Below, piece by piece: positions 13,915-21,406 of a stretch of 25,936 nt of DNA. How positions within the stretch are numbered: the first letter of the stretch is position 1; the number at the start of each line of letters is the position of its first letter. This DNA comes from DATNPH01 sp036703315. Its GTDB lineage: Bacteria; Cyanobacteriota; Cyanobacteriia; Cyanobacteriales; Coleofasciculaceae. Under the pieces are notes generated by a model, which made no database searches, was not told where the DNA came from, and saw only the letters and a list, made by a program, of their open reading frames with translations. A program made the translations under genes and the position numbers. The DNA lies in the NCBI GenBank assembly GCA_036703315.1, contig DATNPH010000165.1, positions 1 through 25,936 on the forward strand, in the 5' to 3' direction.

Positions 13915-15025
13915 CAAGCATCTGACCATATTGCAAAAGTTGGTTACCGTAAGCAAGTTGAGCTGGTTCCCAGGCTTTCAGGGCTTTGATAACATCATGG
14001 TTGTGTTTAACGAGGGCATCTGCCAGAGCGATCGCATTTGCTGCTGCTTTCGAGGTACTCGCTGCTGTATGGGGGCGTGGAATAAACGCAGCATCCCCAA
14101 CCAATGCCACCCGCCCAAACACCATCTGCGGAACACCCAAATCCAGAATTGCCTGGACAAACGGTTCAGTAGTTGCAGCAACCAGTTTTTGGAAGGGTGG
14201 AGCCAATACGGTATCTGCATAGCCACGCATCTCCTGCTCAACCTCTGGTGCTAACATCCCCGGTGGAATGGAATAGTCGCGGCGTTTGCCTGCCTTATCT
14301 GTCAGAATGCGAGGTAATTCTTTGGCTTCGTCGTAATTGACATACCAAACCCAGTTGAAGCGACGTTCTCCAGATACCAGAGATTCATTATCACCCGGTA
14401 CAACATATTGGAGAATGTGGGAGTTTGGGAATTGGTAGAACACAAATCGCTCCGTAAACAGAGCTGCAGCGTCTCGTTCTAGTTCGGTTTCGTTGACTAA
14501 GCCGCGATAAGCGACATACCCAGCATAGTGATAGTGGGCATCCGGCAAGAAAAGCTGACGCACCGTAGAGCTAGCCCCATCCGCACCAATCAACAAATCT
14601 GCCGTGTAGCCAGTTCCGTCAGCAAAAATTGCGGTGACGTGTTCACCCTCTTGCTGAATATCGATTAGGTGTTTTCCTTGATGATAATGCTCGGATGGAA
14701 AATGCCGACGCATAGAACTGTAGAGCAAATTCCAAGAAGTCAGCACCTGACGCATCGCCATGGGTTGGGCAATGCTACCATCACGGTTCAAGTAATACCG
14801 CTCATGTGCTACGACACCAAGCGGTTCTTCGTAGGAAATGCCTGCACGCTGAAATACTTCGATAACATCGGGCTGCAACACAATGCCACCCCCCCGACTA
14901 TCAAGATTGTGGGGAGAGCGTTCGTAAATATCAACCTCCCAACCAATGGAGCGCAGCATGATTCCGGTAAACAAACCGCCCAGTGAACCACCGATAACAA
15001 TTGCATGTTTGCCTGTGGGTTTCAT
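13871..15025 (-). CDS. FAD-dependent monooxygenase (aromatic hydroxylase type)
   Basis: The 384-aa flavoprotein belongs to the p-hydroxybenzoate-hydroxylase class. The FAD-binding Rossmann motif is AIVIGGSLGGLFTGIML near the N-terminus, followed by DIYERSP. The DG motif is LLIGADGASSTVRQ near residue 150, and the GD motif is RVALVGDAAFIPRPHTAAS near residue 310-330. These enzymes use NAD(P)H and oxygen to hydroxylate aromatic or pyridine rings; overall it recalls 2,6-dihydroxypyridine 3-monooxygenase. ATG 15025 is preferred; TTG 15037, only three bases after AAGGAG, is an alternative that adds four residues. The last residues (SQFMYGTGREA) come from repeat copy 4. It diverges from the alpha/beta hydrolase gene, 66 bases away. 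Confidence 0.88.
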   Translation of the reverse strand: MKPTGKHAIVIGGSLGGLFTGIMLRSIGWEVDIYERSPHNLDSRGGGIVLQPDVIEVFQRAGISYEEPLGVVAHERYYLNRDGSIAQPMAMRQVLTSWNLLYSSMRRHFPSEHYHQGKHLIDIQQEGEHVTAIFADGTGYTADLLIGADGASSTVRQLFLPDAHYHYAGYVAYRGLVNETELERDAAALFTERFVFYQFPNSHILQYVVPGDNESLVSGERRFNWVWYVNYDEAKELPRILTDKAGKRRDYSIPPGMLAPEVEQEMRGYADTVLAPPFQKLVAATTEPFVQAILDLGVPQMVFGRVALVGDAAFIPRPHTAASTSKAAANAIALADALVKHNHDVIKALKAWEPAQLAYGNQLLQYGQMLGDRSQFMYGTGREA

Positions 15026-15091
15026 AATAAGGCTCAAACTCTCCTTAGATAGTTTCTAGAATCAAATTTGGACAGTTGGTGTTCAAAATCA

Positions 15092-15889
15092 ATGCAACGT
15101 GTCAGTTTCAGGAATTCACGAGGACTGCGGTTAGTTGGAAATTTCTTCCCCTCCGACTCCACTGCGGTTGTGATTATGGCTCATGGGTTCACCAGCGATA
15201 AGTCATCGAGGGGAAGGTTCGATCGCATCGCACAATCCCTGAATGAATTTGGATACAATGCTCTTGCCTTTGACTTCAGTGGTTGTGGAGAAAGTGATAA
15301 CGATAGTCTCACCACCGCCAAGCAGGTAGACGATCTCACAGCAGCTATTGCCTATGTGAAATCCCGAAATTTCTCCCCAATAGCACTCTTAGGACACAGT
15401 TTGGGAAGCCTCATCTGCTTACGAGCTTATTCGCCAGAAGTAGCAACGATGATTCTGACAGGTGCGCTCACTGGAGCGATGCATTACAAGTGGGACGAGT
15501 ATTATTCACCCGAACAGCTTCGCGAACTTGCAGAAATGGGATTTCTGACTATACCCCAGAACGTGGGACATCGGCAGGAAGTCATTGTAGAGTCCCAGAT
15601 GCTGAAGGACTTTGCAGAAATCGATCAGCCAAAGCTGCTAAGCCGTGTTGAATGCCCCGTCCTAATTATTCATGGAGACAACGACTCTGAAGAACGGCAA
15701 CTGTTAGAGCGATCGCGTCAGGGGCTACACTACCTGCCAAAGGAATCTCGTCTCGAAGCCATTCCAGGAGCGAATCACAGTTTCCTCAATCATATGGATC
15801 GTGTCGTCGATCTCATTCTGGCGTGGCTAACCGAATACTTGCCCCACTCTCTCACTGGAGGTTCCGATTGTGTTAGCGATCACAGGTGA
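15092..15889 (+). CDS. Alpha/beta hydrolase
   Basis: The 265-aa enzyme shows the oxyanion-hole HGFTSDKSSRG (about 31-41), the nucleophile elbow GHSLGS (Ser103), an acid in HGDNDSE (Asp196 or Asp198), and GANHSF with catalytic His229. This is the serine-hydrolase fold of esterases, lipases and acyl-hydrolases. No signal peptide is seen, so it acts in the cytoplasm. ATG 15092 is chosen over TTG 15068 because the conserved region begins directly after it. It is divergently arranged with the FAD monooxygenase, which may point to a shared degradative or detoxifying role. Confidence 0.85.
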   Translation: MQRVSFRNSRGLRLVGNFFPSDSTAVVIMAHGFTSDKSSRGRFDRIAQSLNEFGYNALAFDFSGCGESDNDSLTTAKQVDDLTAAIAYVKSRNFSPIALLGHSLGSLICLRAYSPEVATMILTGALTGAMHYKWDEYYSPEQLRELAEMGFLTIPQNVGHRQEVIVESQMLKDFAEIDQPKLLSRVECPVLIIHGDNDSEERQLLERSRQGLHYLPKESRLEAIPGANHSFLNHMDRVVDLILAWLTEYLPHSLTGGSDCVSDHR

Positions 15890-15933
15890 GGTTAACGCTT
15901 ATGCCGCCGCTTAAGGAGCTATCAACCAATAAG

Positions 15934-16608
15934 TTATGTTCTTACAAACTCCAATTCATTCACGGCGTTTTGCAAGGCAGCTAACAAGACATCAACTCTT
16001 TGAGCGCCGACTAGTATTTCCTTGCCGATGCGGATGGTTGGTACGCTGTGGATACCCTGAGCGCTCGCCTGTTTTTTCAGTTCTTTGACTTCCTGGATAG
16101 CTTCATCAGATAGGAGGAACGCTTTTGCTTTTTGGGCATCTATTCCAACGTCAGCCGCGAGATTGGCTAAGGTTTCGACATCACCAATATTCTGTCCTTG
16201 GGTAAAGTAAGCTCTCAAAATACGAAAAGCTATCTCGGTTGCTTTACCGTCCTTGCCAGCCAGCCAAGTTAAGCAATGCGCCTTGAGGGTATTCGGCGTA
16301 ACTTTCATCAAGTCATAGCGAAATTCAATGCCGTCTTCTTTACCTGCCTGCACCGTTTTTGCATCCAGCATTTGTGAGTATTCCCAACTGCCAAATTTGT
16401 TGGTGCGATAGGTTTTGCGATCGATGCCTGCTTCCGGCATGTTGGGGTTTAGCTCAAACGGATACCAAATGCGCTCAATCTCAACGGGAGTTTCGAGTTG
16501 TGCGTTCGCGTAGCGTGCGAGTAGCGCAATCGCTCGATTCAATCGTGTATCTGCAACCAGACACCAAGGGCAGATAAAATCTGAGGTTATTTCAATGGTG
16601 AGAGTCAT
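15934..16608 (-). CDS. DsbA-family oxidoreductase (FrnE-like)
   Basis: The 224-aa thioredoxin-fold protein has the active-site CPWC (Cys13, Cys16) and the cis-proline loop GIHSVPTIRIG near residue 190, with an inserted helical domain between. This is the FrnE/DsbA-like cytoplasmic group of 2-hydroxychromene-isomerase relatives. They act as thiol-disulfide oxidoreductases and in some bacteria help with oxidative stress. There is no signal peptide. ATG 16608 is preferred to ATG 16629 because AAGGAG, an ideal ribosome site, lies between them, six bases before the chosen start. It is divergent from the LysR gene at 16742 and probably controlled by it. Confidence 0.88.
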   Translation of the reverse strand: MTLTIEITSDFICPWCLVADTRLNRAIALLARYANAQLETPVEIERIWYPFELNPNMPEAGIDRKTYRTNKFGSWEYSQMLDAKTVQAGKEDGIEFRYDLMKVTPNTLKAHCLTWLAGKDGKATEIAFRILRAYFTQGQNIGDVETLANLAADVGIDAQKAKAFLLSDEAIQEVKELKKQASAQGIHSVPTIRIGKEILVGAQRVDVLLAALQNAVNELEFVRT

Positions 16609-16741
16609 GGTTGTCTCCTTGATTCGCATTGCACGTTAATTGCTCACATCTCAACCCTAACTCCACTCGTAAAGAATGATAATATAGCTGTTACGCCAAA
16701 CACCTTTGCGTTTTTTGCAAAAATACAGGACTCCTCAAGCG

Positions 16742-17674
16742 ATGGATCAGTTCGCGGCGATGCGTGCTTTCGTCAAGGTGGTAGAGGCGGGTGGATTCTC
16801 GGAAGCTGCACGGCAATTAGAGTTAGCAGTTTCCTCGGTAACGCGCCAGGTGAATTCGCTCGAAGATATGCTGAACACTCAGTTGCTCAACCGCTCAACT
16901 CGTAGCGTCACCCTCACCCCGCAAGGTGGCAAATACTATGAAAAGGTAGTGCATATCCTGCAAGATGTGGAGGAAGCCAACCTTTGTGTAGCAGAACGGG
17001 AGGACATTCCACGAGGGCTGTTGAAGGTGAGTATGCCAGTTGCGTTTGGGCGACTCCATGTTGCACCAATCGTTAGCGATTTTCTTGCTCAATACCCAGA
17101 AGTCAAACTAGATATTAGACTGAGCGATGGATTGTCTAATCCGGTGGAAGAAGAACTAGATGTTGTCATCCGCCTTGGGAATCTCGATCGCTCCGGCGCA
17201 AACCTGATTGTGCGTAAGCTTGCCTCACATACACGCCTCGTGTGCGGCAGTCCAAAGTATTTCCAGCAGCACGGCAAACCTCAACATCCAGACGATTTAG
17301 CGCACCATAATTGCCTGTTGTTTGCCTATTCCACGGGGTATGATATCTGGCGCTTTAAGCGAGATACAGAGATTTGTGAGATTAAAGTCACTGGTTGTGT
17401 GGTAGCCAATAATACTGAGGTACTACACCAGGTTTGTTTAGATGGTGCAGGTCTCATCCTGATGCCAACGTGGTTGATTGGTGGAGATATTCGAGCCGGA
17501 AGGTTGCAAGCTGTACTGACGGATTTCCAGGTACATCCCCAAGCTGATATGGATATGGGCATCTACGCGCTTTATCTGCCGAATCGCAGACATTCGCTGC
17601 GGGTTAAAACGTTTATCGAGTTTCTGATGAAACGATTTGGTAATCCGCCTTACTGGGATGCGATCGCGATCTGA
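16742..17674 (+). CDS. LysR-family transcriptional regulator
   Basis: The 310-aa product has the LysR winged helix at its N-terminus (MDQFAAMRAFVKVVEAGGFS, EAARQLELAVSSVTRQVNSL, LLNRSTRSVTLTPQG). A periplasmic-binding-like effector domain follows from about residue 90, with LLKVSMPVAFGRLHVAPIV and GAGLILMPTWLIGGDI. ATG 16742 gives the normal LysR length; the in-frame TTG at 16706 adds residues not expected in the family. The 133-base spacer to the divergent DsbA-like gene should hold its operator. The ligand is unknown. LysR proteins of this CrgA-like subgroup often respond to electrophiles or redox stress. Confidence 0.9.
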   Translation: MDQFAAMRAFVKVVEAGGFSEAARQLELAVSSVTRQVNSLEDMLNTQLLNRSTRSVTLTPQGGKYYEKVVHILQDVEEANLCVAEREDIPRGLLKVSMPVAFGRLHVAPIVSDFLAQYPEVKLDIRLSDGLSNPVEEELDVVIRLGNLDRSGANLIVRKLASHTRLVCGSPKYFQQHGKPQHPDDLAHHNCLLFAYSTGYDIWRFKRDTEICEIKVTGCVVANNTEVLHQVCLDGAGLILMPTWLIGGDIRAGRLQAVLTDFQVHPQADMDMGIYALYLPNRRHSLRVKTFIEFLMKRFGNPPYWDAIAI

Positions 17675-17718
17675 AGACTTTTGAATGTAATCTTTTAACG
17701 TGGTGACAAATTTTGGAC

Positions 17719-18018
17719 ATGGAGAAATTCATTGCCCTACTGCTGTTCCTAACCTTATCGTTTGCGGTTGCACTTCCGGCTGAAGCGTCCTTCTGCCGCA
17801 CCTCTAATAACCACTTAATTTGTATTCTGAGTATCAAGCGAAGCGCTAAGAACTACTGGCAGTACCAAGCTGCCGTTAGTATTGACGGGGTTAAGAGGCC
17901 AATAGAGGTGTATAACTGTCGCGATCGCGTTAGGGTTCGCAAAGATGGAACGTTTGTGTGGTTTGAGTCCAATGGTTCAGGTGAATTCATTTGCAGTTTC
18001 TTTCAGAGGCAAAGGTAG
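17719..18018 (+). CDS. Small secreted conserved hypothetical protein
   Basis: The 99-aa protein starts with a clear signal peptide (hydrophobic LLLFLTLSFAVALPAEA, cleavage near residue 23-24). The mature part is about 75 residues, begins SFC and has four cysteines spaced as if for two disulfides (SFC, LIC, YNC, FIC). It contains a central YWQYQAAVSIDGVKRPIEVY block. ATG 17719 is chosen over TTG 17713. Function is unknown; it is probably periplasmic or extracellular. It stands 44 bases after the LysR gene on the same strand. Confidence 0.7.
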   Translation: MEKFIALLLFLTLSFAVALPAEASFCRTSNNHLICILSIKRSAKNYWQYQAAVSIDGVKRPIEVYNCRDRVRVRKDGTFVWFESNGSGEFICSFFQRQR

Positions 18019-18070
18019 CTCTGAATTTGTCATAAGTTTTCAACTGAATTGAATGAAATAATCCAAAGTT

Positions 18071-18104
18071 GACTATCCCTGTCCTCTTAGGACGGGGATT
18101 CGGT
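18071..18104. repeat. Hairpin resembling an IS200/IS605-family end
   Basis: CCCTGTCCT (18077-18085) pairs with AGGACGGGG (18089-18097) with one G-T pair, flanked by TTGACTAT and ATTC. On the minus strand it reads GAATCCCCGTCCT...GGGATAGTCAA, the style of right-end hairpins of cyanobacterial IS605-type elements. No tnpA or tnpB ORF is near, so it would be an orphan end. Identification is by resemblance. Confidence 0.4.
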
Positions 18105-18112
18105 TAGTAGGC

Positions 18113-18350
18113 GAGTTGTTAATAGTTATTAGGAGGTAATACAAGGGTTATCGCTCCGTTTATTCCCACTAACCACCGCTCACTAGACACGGCGGAAAGC
18201 TTGCGAGTGAGCTCCACTGACCACTCACCTCAGAAGACCCGCCCATCCTGAGGCAGCGTGCGCAGAAGTAATTCCGCGCTTTAAGCGCCGTCCCCTCTTC
18301 TTAAGTGGAGAACTCCATGCGGGGAAGGGCGTTGAAGCAGAGTTGGGGAT
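18113..18350. ncRNA. Highly structured non-coding stretch, possible RNA or element remnant
   Basis: No gene is supported, yet short perfect stems are dense: CCGC/GCGG (18176/18192), GTGAG/CTCAC (18207/18224), CCTCAG/CTGAGG (18228/18248) and GCGCTT/AAGCGC (18276/18283). A further nested set is CGCC/GGCG (18286/18328), CCCC/GGGG (18292/18321) and TGGAG/CTCCA (18306/18313). It adjoins the IS605-end-like hairpin, so it could be the omega-RNA part of a lost TnpB element read on the minus strand. It could equally be the leader of the small peptide gene at 18391. No known RNA family was recognised. Confidence 0.35.
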
Positions 18351-18390
18351 TAAAATAACGGTAATTAAATTGCTAAAGTGAAGGTTGCTT

Positions 18391-18501
18391 GTGGACGACA
18401 ACGTTTTGATGCTGTCCGATGGCTGGCAAGATTGGGTAACGGTGTTCGGCTATATAGCCTTTACTGTTTTCATCGCATGGCGTGTGTTGGCTCCCAAATA
18501 A
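18391..18501 (+). CDS. Single-pass small membrane protein, 36 aa (unrecognised)
   Basis: GTG 18391 opens a 36-codon frame closing at TAA 18499-18501. GAAGG eight bases before it gives a fair ribosome site. The product has an acidic N-terminus (DDNVLMLSDGWQDW), one hydrophobic segment (VTVFGYIAFTVFIAW) and a basic end (RVLAPK), an inside-positive single-span layout like small photosynthetic or NDH-complex subunits. No specific family is recognised. ATG 18409 is an alternative start. Confidence 0.5.
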   Translation: MDDNVLMLSDGWQDWVTVFGYIAFTVFIAWRVLAPK

Positions 18502-18557
18502 ATGTATAAGCCAAAGTTTTGGTGGGCATGACTAGCCTTGTGTCTTGGTGTTAGGTC

Positions 18558-18653
18558 GTAGGTGGTAGGTTTTAGGGGAAAAGCCAGACCCAGACGCGTG
18601 AAAAATGAGGGTTTCGGGTTCCTTGCAGAGCTTTCTGGCTCCCTACCACCTAT
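18558..18653. repeat. Imperfect inverted repeat with GGTAGGT-type heptamers
   Basis: GTAGGTGGTAGG (18558-18569) and AGCCAGA (18582-18588) pair with TCTGGCT (18634-18640) and CCTACCACCTAT (18642-18653). The right arm continues into CACCTATCACC tandem heptamers, a repeat type common in filamentous cyanobacteria. It lies just upstream of the short ORF that precedes por and may sit within its leader. Confidence 0.6.
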
Positions 18654-18682
18654 CACCTATCACCTTGACAGAGGTAGCGAGC

Positions 18683-18826
18683 ATGACCAACTCTACAAAA
18701 CTCACTTTAACCCAGCCTCAACAGATAAGATCTGATGGCGAGCATGCTGTGAGATCATTAATACGGTCAACGGCGTTCAACGAAGTTTTAACAAAATGGG
18801 ACAAGAGCAGAAATCAACAGTTGTGA
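18683..18826 (+). CDS. Short ORF overlapping the start of por (unrecognised)
   Basis: ATG 18683 gives 47 aa, polar and helical (RSDGEHAVRSLIRSTAFNEV, then LTKWDKSRNQQL), ending 31 bases inside por in another frame. GAGGT 10 bases before the ATG is a modest ribosome site. The por start itself lacks one, so translation of this ORF could deliver ribosomes to por. The family is unknown; it could also be a non-functional leader ORF. Confidence 0.4.
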   Translation: MTNSTKLTLTQPQQIRSDGEHAVRSLIRSTAFNEVLTKWDKSRNQQL

Positions 18827-19758
18827 TCACGGGTGCCTCTTCGGGGGTGGGTTTGTACGCCGCGAAAGCACTTGCCAAAAGGGGATGGCACGTAGTGATG
18901 GCCTGTCGAGATTTATCGAAAGCCCAAAAGGCTGCCCAAACGGTAGGAATGCCGCAGGGTAGCTACACCCTAATGGAGATCGACCTAGGCTCCTTGGAGA
19001 GGGTTCGTGAGTTTGTGAGGATTTTTAGGGCAAGAGGTATGTCCCTGGACGCTCTGGTGTGCAACGCCGCCATCTATATGCCTCTATTAAAAGAGCCGTT
19101 GCGAAGCCCAGAAGGCTATGAGTTGAGCGTTACTACCAATCACCTTGGTCATTTCCTCTTGTGTAACCTCATGCTTGAGGATTTGAAGAAGTCACCTGCT
19201 GCCGATAAGAGGCTCGTTATTTTGGGCACCGTGACACACAACCCAGATGAGCTAGGCGGGAAGATTCCGCCGCAGCCCGACTTAGGCGATCTCAAGGGCT
19301 TTGCCGAGGGCTTTAAGGAGCCAATCTCGATGATTGACGGCAAGAAGTTTGAACCCGTCAAGGCGTACAAGGACAGCAAAGTCTGCAACATATTGACCAT
19401 GCGGGAACTGCATCGGCGCTATCACGAGTCAACTGGCATCACTTTCAGTTCTCTCTATCCGGGCTGTGTTGCAGAAACGCCGCTATTTAGAAACCACTAT
19501 CCCCTATTTCAGAAACTCTTCCCATTGTTCCAGAAGTACATCACGGGGGGGTACGTCTCTCAGGATTTGGCTGGTGAACGGGTTGCGGCGGTGGTTGCCG
19601 ATCCTGAGTACAAGCAATCCGGGGCCTATTGGAGTTGGGGAAATCGCCAGAAGAAAAATGGCAAGTCGTTTGTTCAAAAGGTCTCTCCCCAAGCCCGCGA
19701 TGATGAAAAGGGCGATCGCATGTGGGAACTGAGTGCCAAGTTAGTTGGACTTGCGTGA
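18796..19758 (+). CDS. por: Light-dependent protochlorophyllide oxidoreductase
   Basis: The 320-aa SDR enzyme matches LPOR in length and motifs. NADPH-binding TVVITGASSGVGLYAAKAL is at the N-terminus, followed by WHVVMACR. LDALVCNAAIYMP is near residue 90, TTNHLGHFLLCNL near 113-125, and the catalytic pair is Tyr191/Lys195 in KAYKDSK. LPOR-specific blocks GYVSQDLAGERVAAVV and YWSWGNRQK are present near the C-terminus. It reduces the C17-C18 double bond of protochlorophyllide with NADPH in a light-driven step of chlorophyll synthesis, at thylakoid or plasma membranes. This is the clearest single sign of an oxygenic phototroph. Its start overlaps the 47-aa ORF by 31 bases. Confidence 0.97.
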   Translation: MGQEQKSTVVITGASSGVGLYAAKALAKRGWHVVMACRDLSKAQKAAQTVGMPQGSYTLMEIDLGSLERVREFVRIFRARGMSLDALVCNAAIYMPLLKEPLRSPEGYELSVTTNHLGHFLLCNLMLEDLKKSPAADKRLVILGTVTHNPDELGGKIPPQPDLGDLKGFAEGFKEPISMIDGKKFEPVKAYKDSKVCNILTMRELHRRYHESTGITFSSLYPGCVAETPLFRNHYPLFQKLFPLFQKYITGGYVSQDLAGERVAAVVADPEYKQSGAYWSWGNRQKKNGKSFVQKVSPQARDDEKGDRMWELSAKLVGLA

Positions 19759-19801
19759 CGGGACTCCGACTGGGGGTTAGCATTCGTGCCAACCGCTAGT
19801 A

Positions 19802-20665
19802 ATGCTTACCTTCAGACAATTCATGAAAAACTTTGAACAAATAAAAAACTGGTATGGCGAAGTAGCAGCTACCTATACCTCGGAACAAAGAAAAAACTGG
19901 TATAGCGAAGTAGCAGATGCCTATAACAAGGCAAGACCACGCTATCCCAAGGAGCTAATTTGTCGCGCTGTAGAGTTAGCCCAACTTCATAAGGACGCAA
20001 TCATTCTTGAGGTGGGATGCGGTCCTGGGATTGCAACTACAGCGTTTGCTCAATTAGGCTTCTCAATGGTCTGCCTTGAGCCAAGCCAGGAAGCTTGCTT
20101 TCTTGCGCGACAAAACTGTGCCACCTATCCATCTGTAGAGATTGCGAATACCACCTTTGAAGAGTGGCAGCTAGAGGCTGAGAGATTCGATGCCGTTCTT
20201 GCAGCAACGGCTTGGCATTGGGTGCCACCTGAAAGTGGGTATCCAAAAGCTGCTGCTGCATTACAAGAAAACGGTTCTCTGATTTTGCTGTGGAACATGA
20301 CCCCTCAACCCCCGTATGAAGTTTACCAAGCGTTGAATGAGGTCTATCAGACCCACGCTCCATCTCTGGGGCGATATGAACATAGGGAAACTCAGGAAAA
20401 AATCCTCAGAGGGATTGGACAGAATGTGATTGACTCAGGGCAGTTCAAGAACTTAATGTCGGAACAGTTGGCGTGTGAAGTCACCTATAGCATCGATGAT
20501 TATCTGACGCTTTTGAATACTTTCTCGCCGTACATGATGCTAGACCCGCAGAAGCGGGATTCTTTGTTTGAAGGTTTGAGGGAAGTGCTAGAGAGGAGCT
20601 GTGGCAGGAGTATCCAGCTCTCATATCTCTCAGCTTTTCATATTGCAAAAAAATCAAGACTGTAG
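19802..20665 (+). CDS. Class I SAM-dependent methyltransferase
   Basis: The 287-aa protein contains the SAM-binding motif I IILEVGCGPGIATTAFAQLG (about residues 68-87), an acidic end of strand 2 in VCLEPSQEAC, and motif II FDAVLAATAWHWV. The layout is that of UbiE/Trans-aconitate-like methyltransferases with unknown acceptor. The N-terminus holds a duplicated block (KNWYGEVAATY then KNWYSEVADAY), which is a DNA tandem duplication. In relatives a single KNWYSEVADAYNKARPRYP opening is expected, so the first copy is extra. ATG 19823 is an alternative start; neither has a clear ribosome site. It begins 43 bases after por. Confidence 0.85.
   Translation: MLTFRQFMKNFEQIKNWYGEVAATYTSEQRKNWYSEVADAYNKARPRYPKELICRAVELAQLHKDAIILEVGCGPGIATTAFAQLGFSMVCLEPSQEACFLARQNCATYPSVEIANTTFEEWQLEAERFDAVLAATAWHWVPPESGYPKAAAALQENGSLILLWNMTPQPPYEVYQALNEVYQTHAPSLGRYEHRETQEKILRGIGQNVIDSGQFKNLMSEQLACEVTYSIDDYLTLLNTFSPYMMLDPQKRDSLFEGLREVLERSCGRSIQLSYLSAFHIAKKSRL
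19835..19930 (+). repeat. 48-bp tandem duplication inside the methyltransferase gene
   Basis: Two units, 19835-19882 and 19883-19930, share GAACAAA.AAAAACTGGTAT.GCGAAGTAGCAG and differ at about a dozen of 48 positions, most of them in the 3' third. The period is 16 codons, so the frame is kept and the protein gains 16 residues. Confidence 0.85.
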
Positions 20666-20734
20666 CCCTTGACTTTTAAGACAATCTCTACCTACCAACT
20701 CATAGGGGCACTGCTTCTAGTAGAATCACACTGA

Positions 20735-21316
20735 TTAAGTTGTGGCATAGTTCTCTGGCTGAAATTCATCTCTCCTGAGGGCGTACATTACAATCTCTTG
20801 ACCTAAAGGTTCATACATCATTCTTCTCTCAAGTTTCAAACCAACTTTTTCCATAACTCGAATAGAAACCACATTTGCAGCTAAAGCCACAGCCACAATA
20901 TGCTGTGTTTCCAACTCTGAGAAGCTTTTTAAAATCAGTGCTTTAGCTCCCTCGGTTGCATAACCTTTACCCCAAGACGCTTTTCGCAAACGATATGCTA
21001 GTTCGATGTCACTGGGATGAGCCAATGCAGGATCAAAGTAAGGTGCCTCCACTGCCGGTCGCAATAGAAACCAGCCAATAAATTCCTGGCTCGACTTTTC
21101 AATTACTGCCCAGAATCCGTAACCCTTGTATTTTTCATAGTAGGCAAGATATCTGGGTAGAGTTCGAGTTTTAATGGCTGCATAATCATTTGGTCGATTG
21201 GCTTCTGGTGTAAAACGAACAACATCAGGATCGCTGTTTAATTCAAATAAATTACTAGCATCATCTTCTGTAAGTTGACGCAGAATCAATCGCTCCGTTT
21301 CTAAGAAAATCTTCAT
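20735..21316 (-). CDS. GNAT-family N-acetyltransferase (RimJ/RimL-like)
   Basis: The product (about 193 aa from ATG 21316) begins with KIFLETERLILRQLTEDDAS, the standard opening of RimJ/RimL-type acetyltransferases. It continues with FWAVIEKSSQEFIGWFLL, ELAYRLRKASWGKGYATEGA (acetyl-CoA-binding Arg/Gly loop) and ANVVSIRVMEKVGLKLERRM. Such enzymes acetylate N-terminal or side-chain amines of proteins or small molecules; the substrate is not deducible. Upstream in-frame ATG 21328 and a longer start at 21376 are possible. It lies 90 bases downstream of the 5-FCL-like gene on the same strand. Confidence 0.85.
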   Translation of the reverse strand: MKIFLETERLILRQLTEDDASNLFELNSDPDVVRFTPEANRPNDYAAIKTRTLPRYLAYYEKYKGYGFWAVIEKSSQEFIGWFLLRPAVEAPYFDPALAHPSDIELAYRLRKASWGKGYATEGAKALILKSFSELETQHIVAVALAANVVSIRVMEKVGLKLERRMMYEPLGQEIVMYALRRDEFQPENYATT

Positions 21317-21406
21317 AGTCTCAATCATCTTCTGCCTGTGAGGGAATCCGACTGTACCAGACTCTGAGTACAGCATCGCCTATCACCGCAGGCAAACGCC
21401 ACACAG

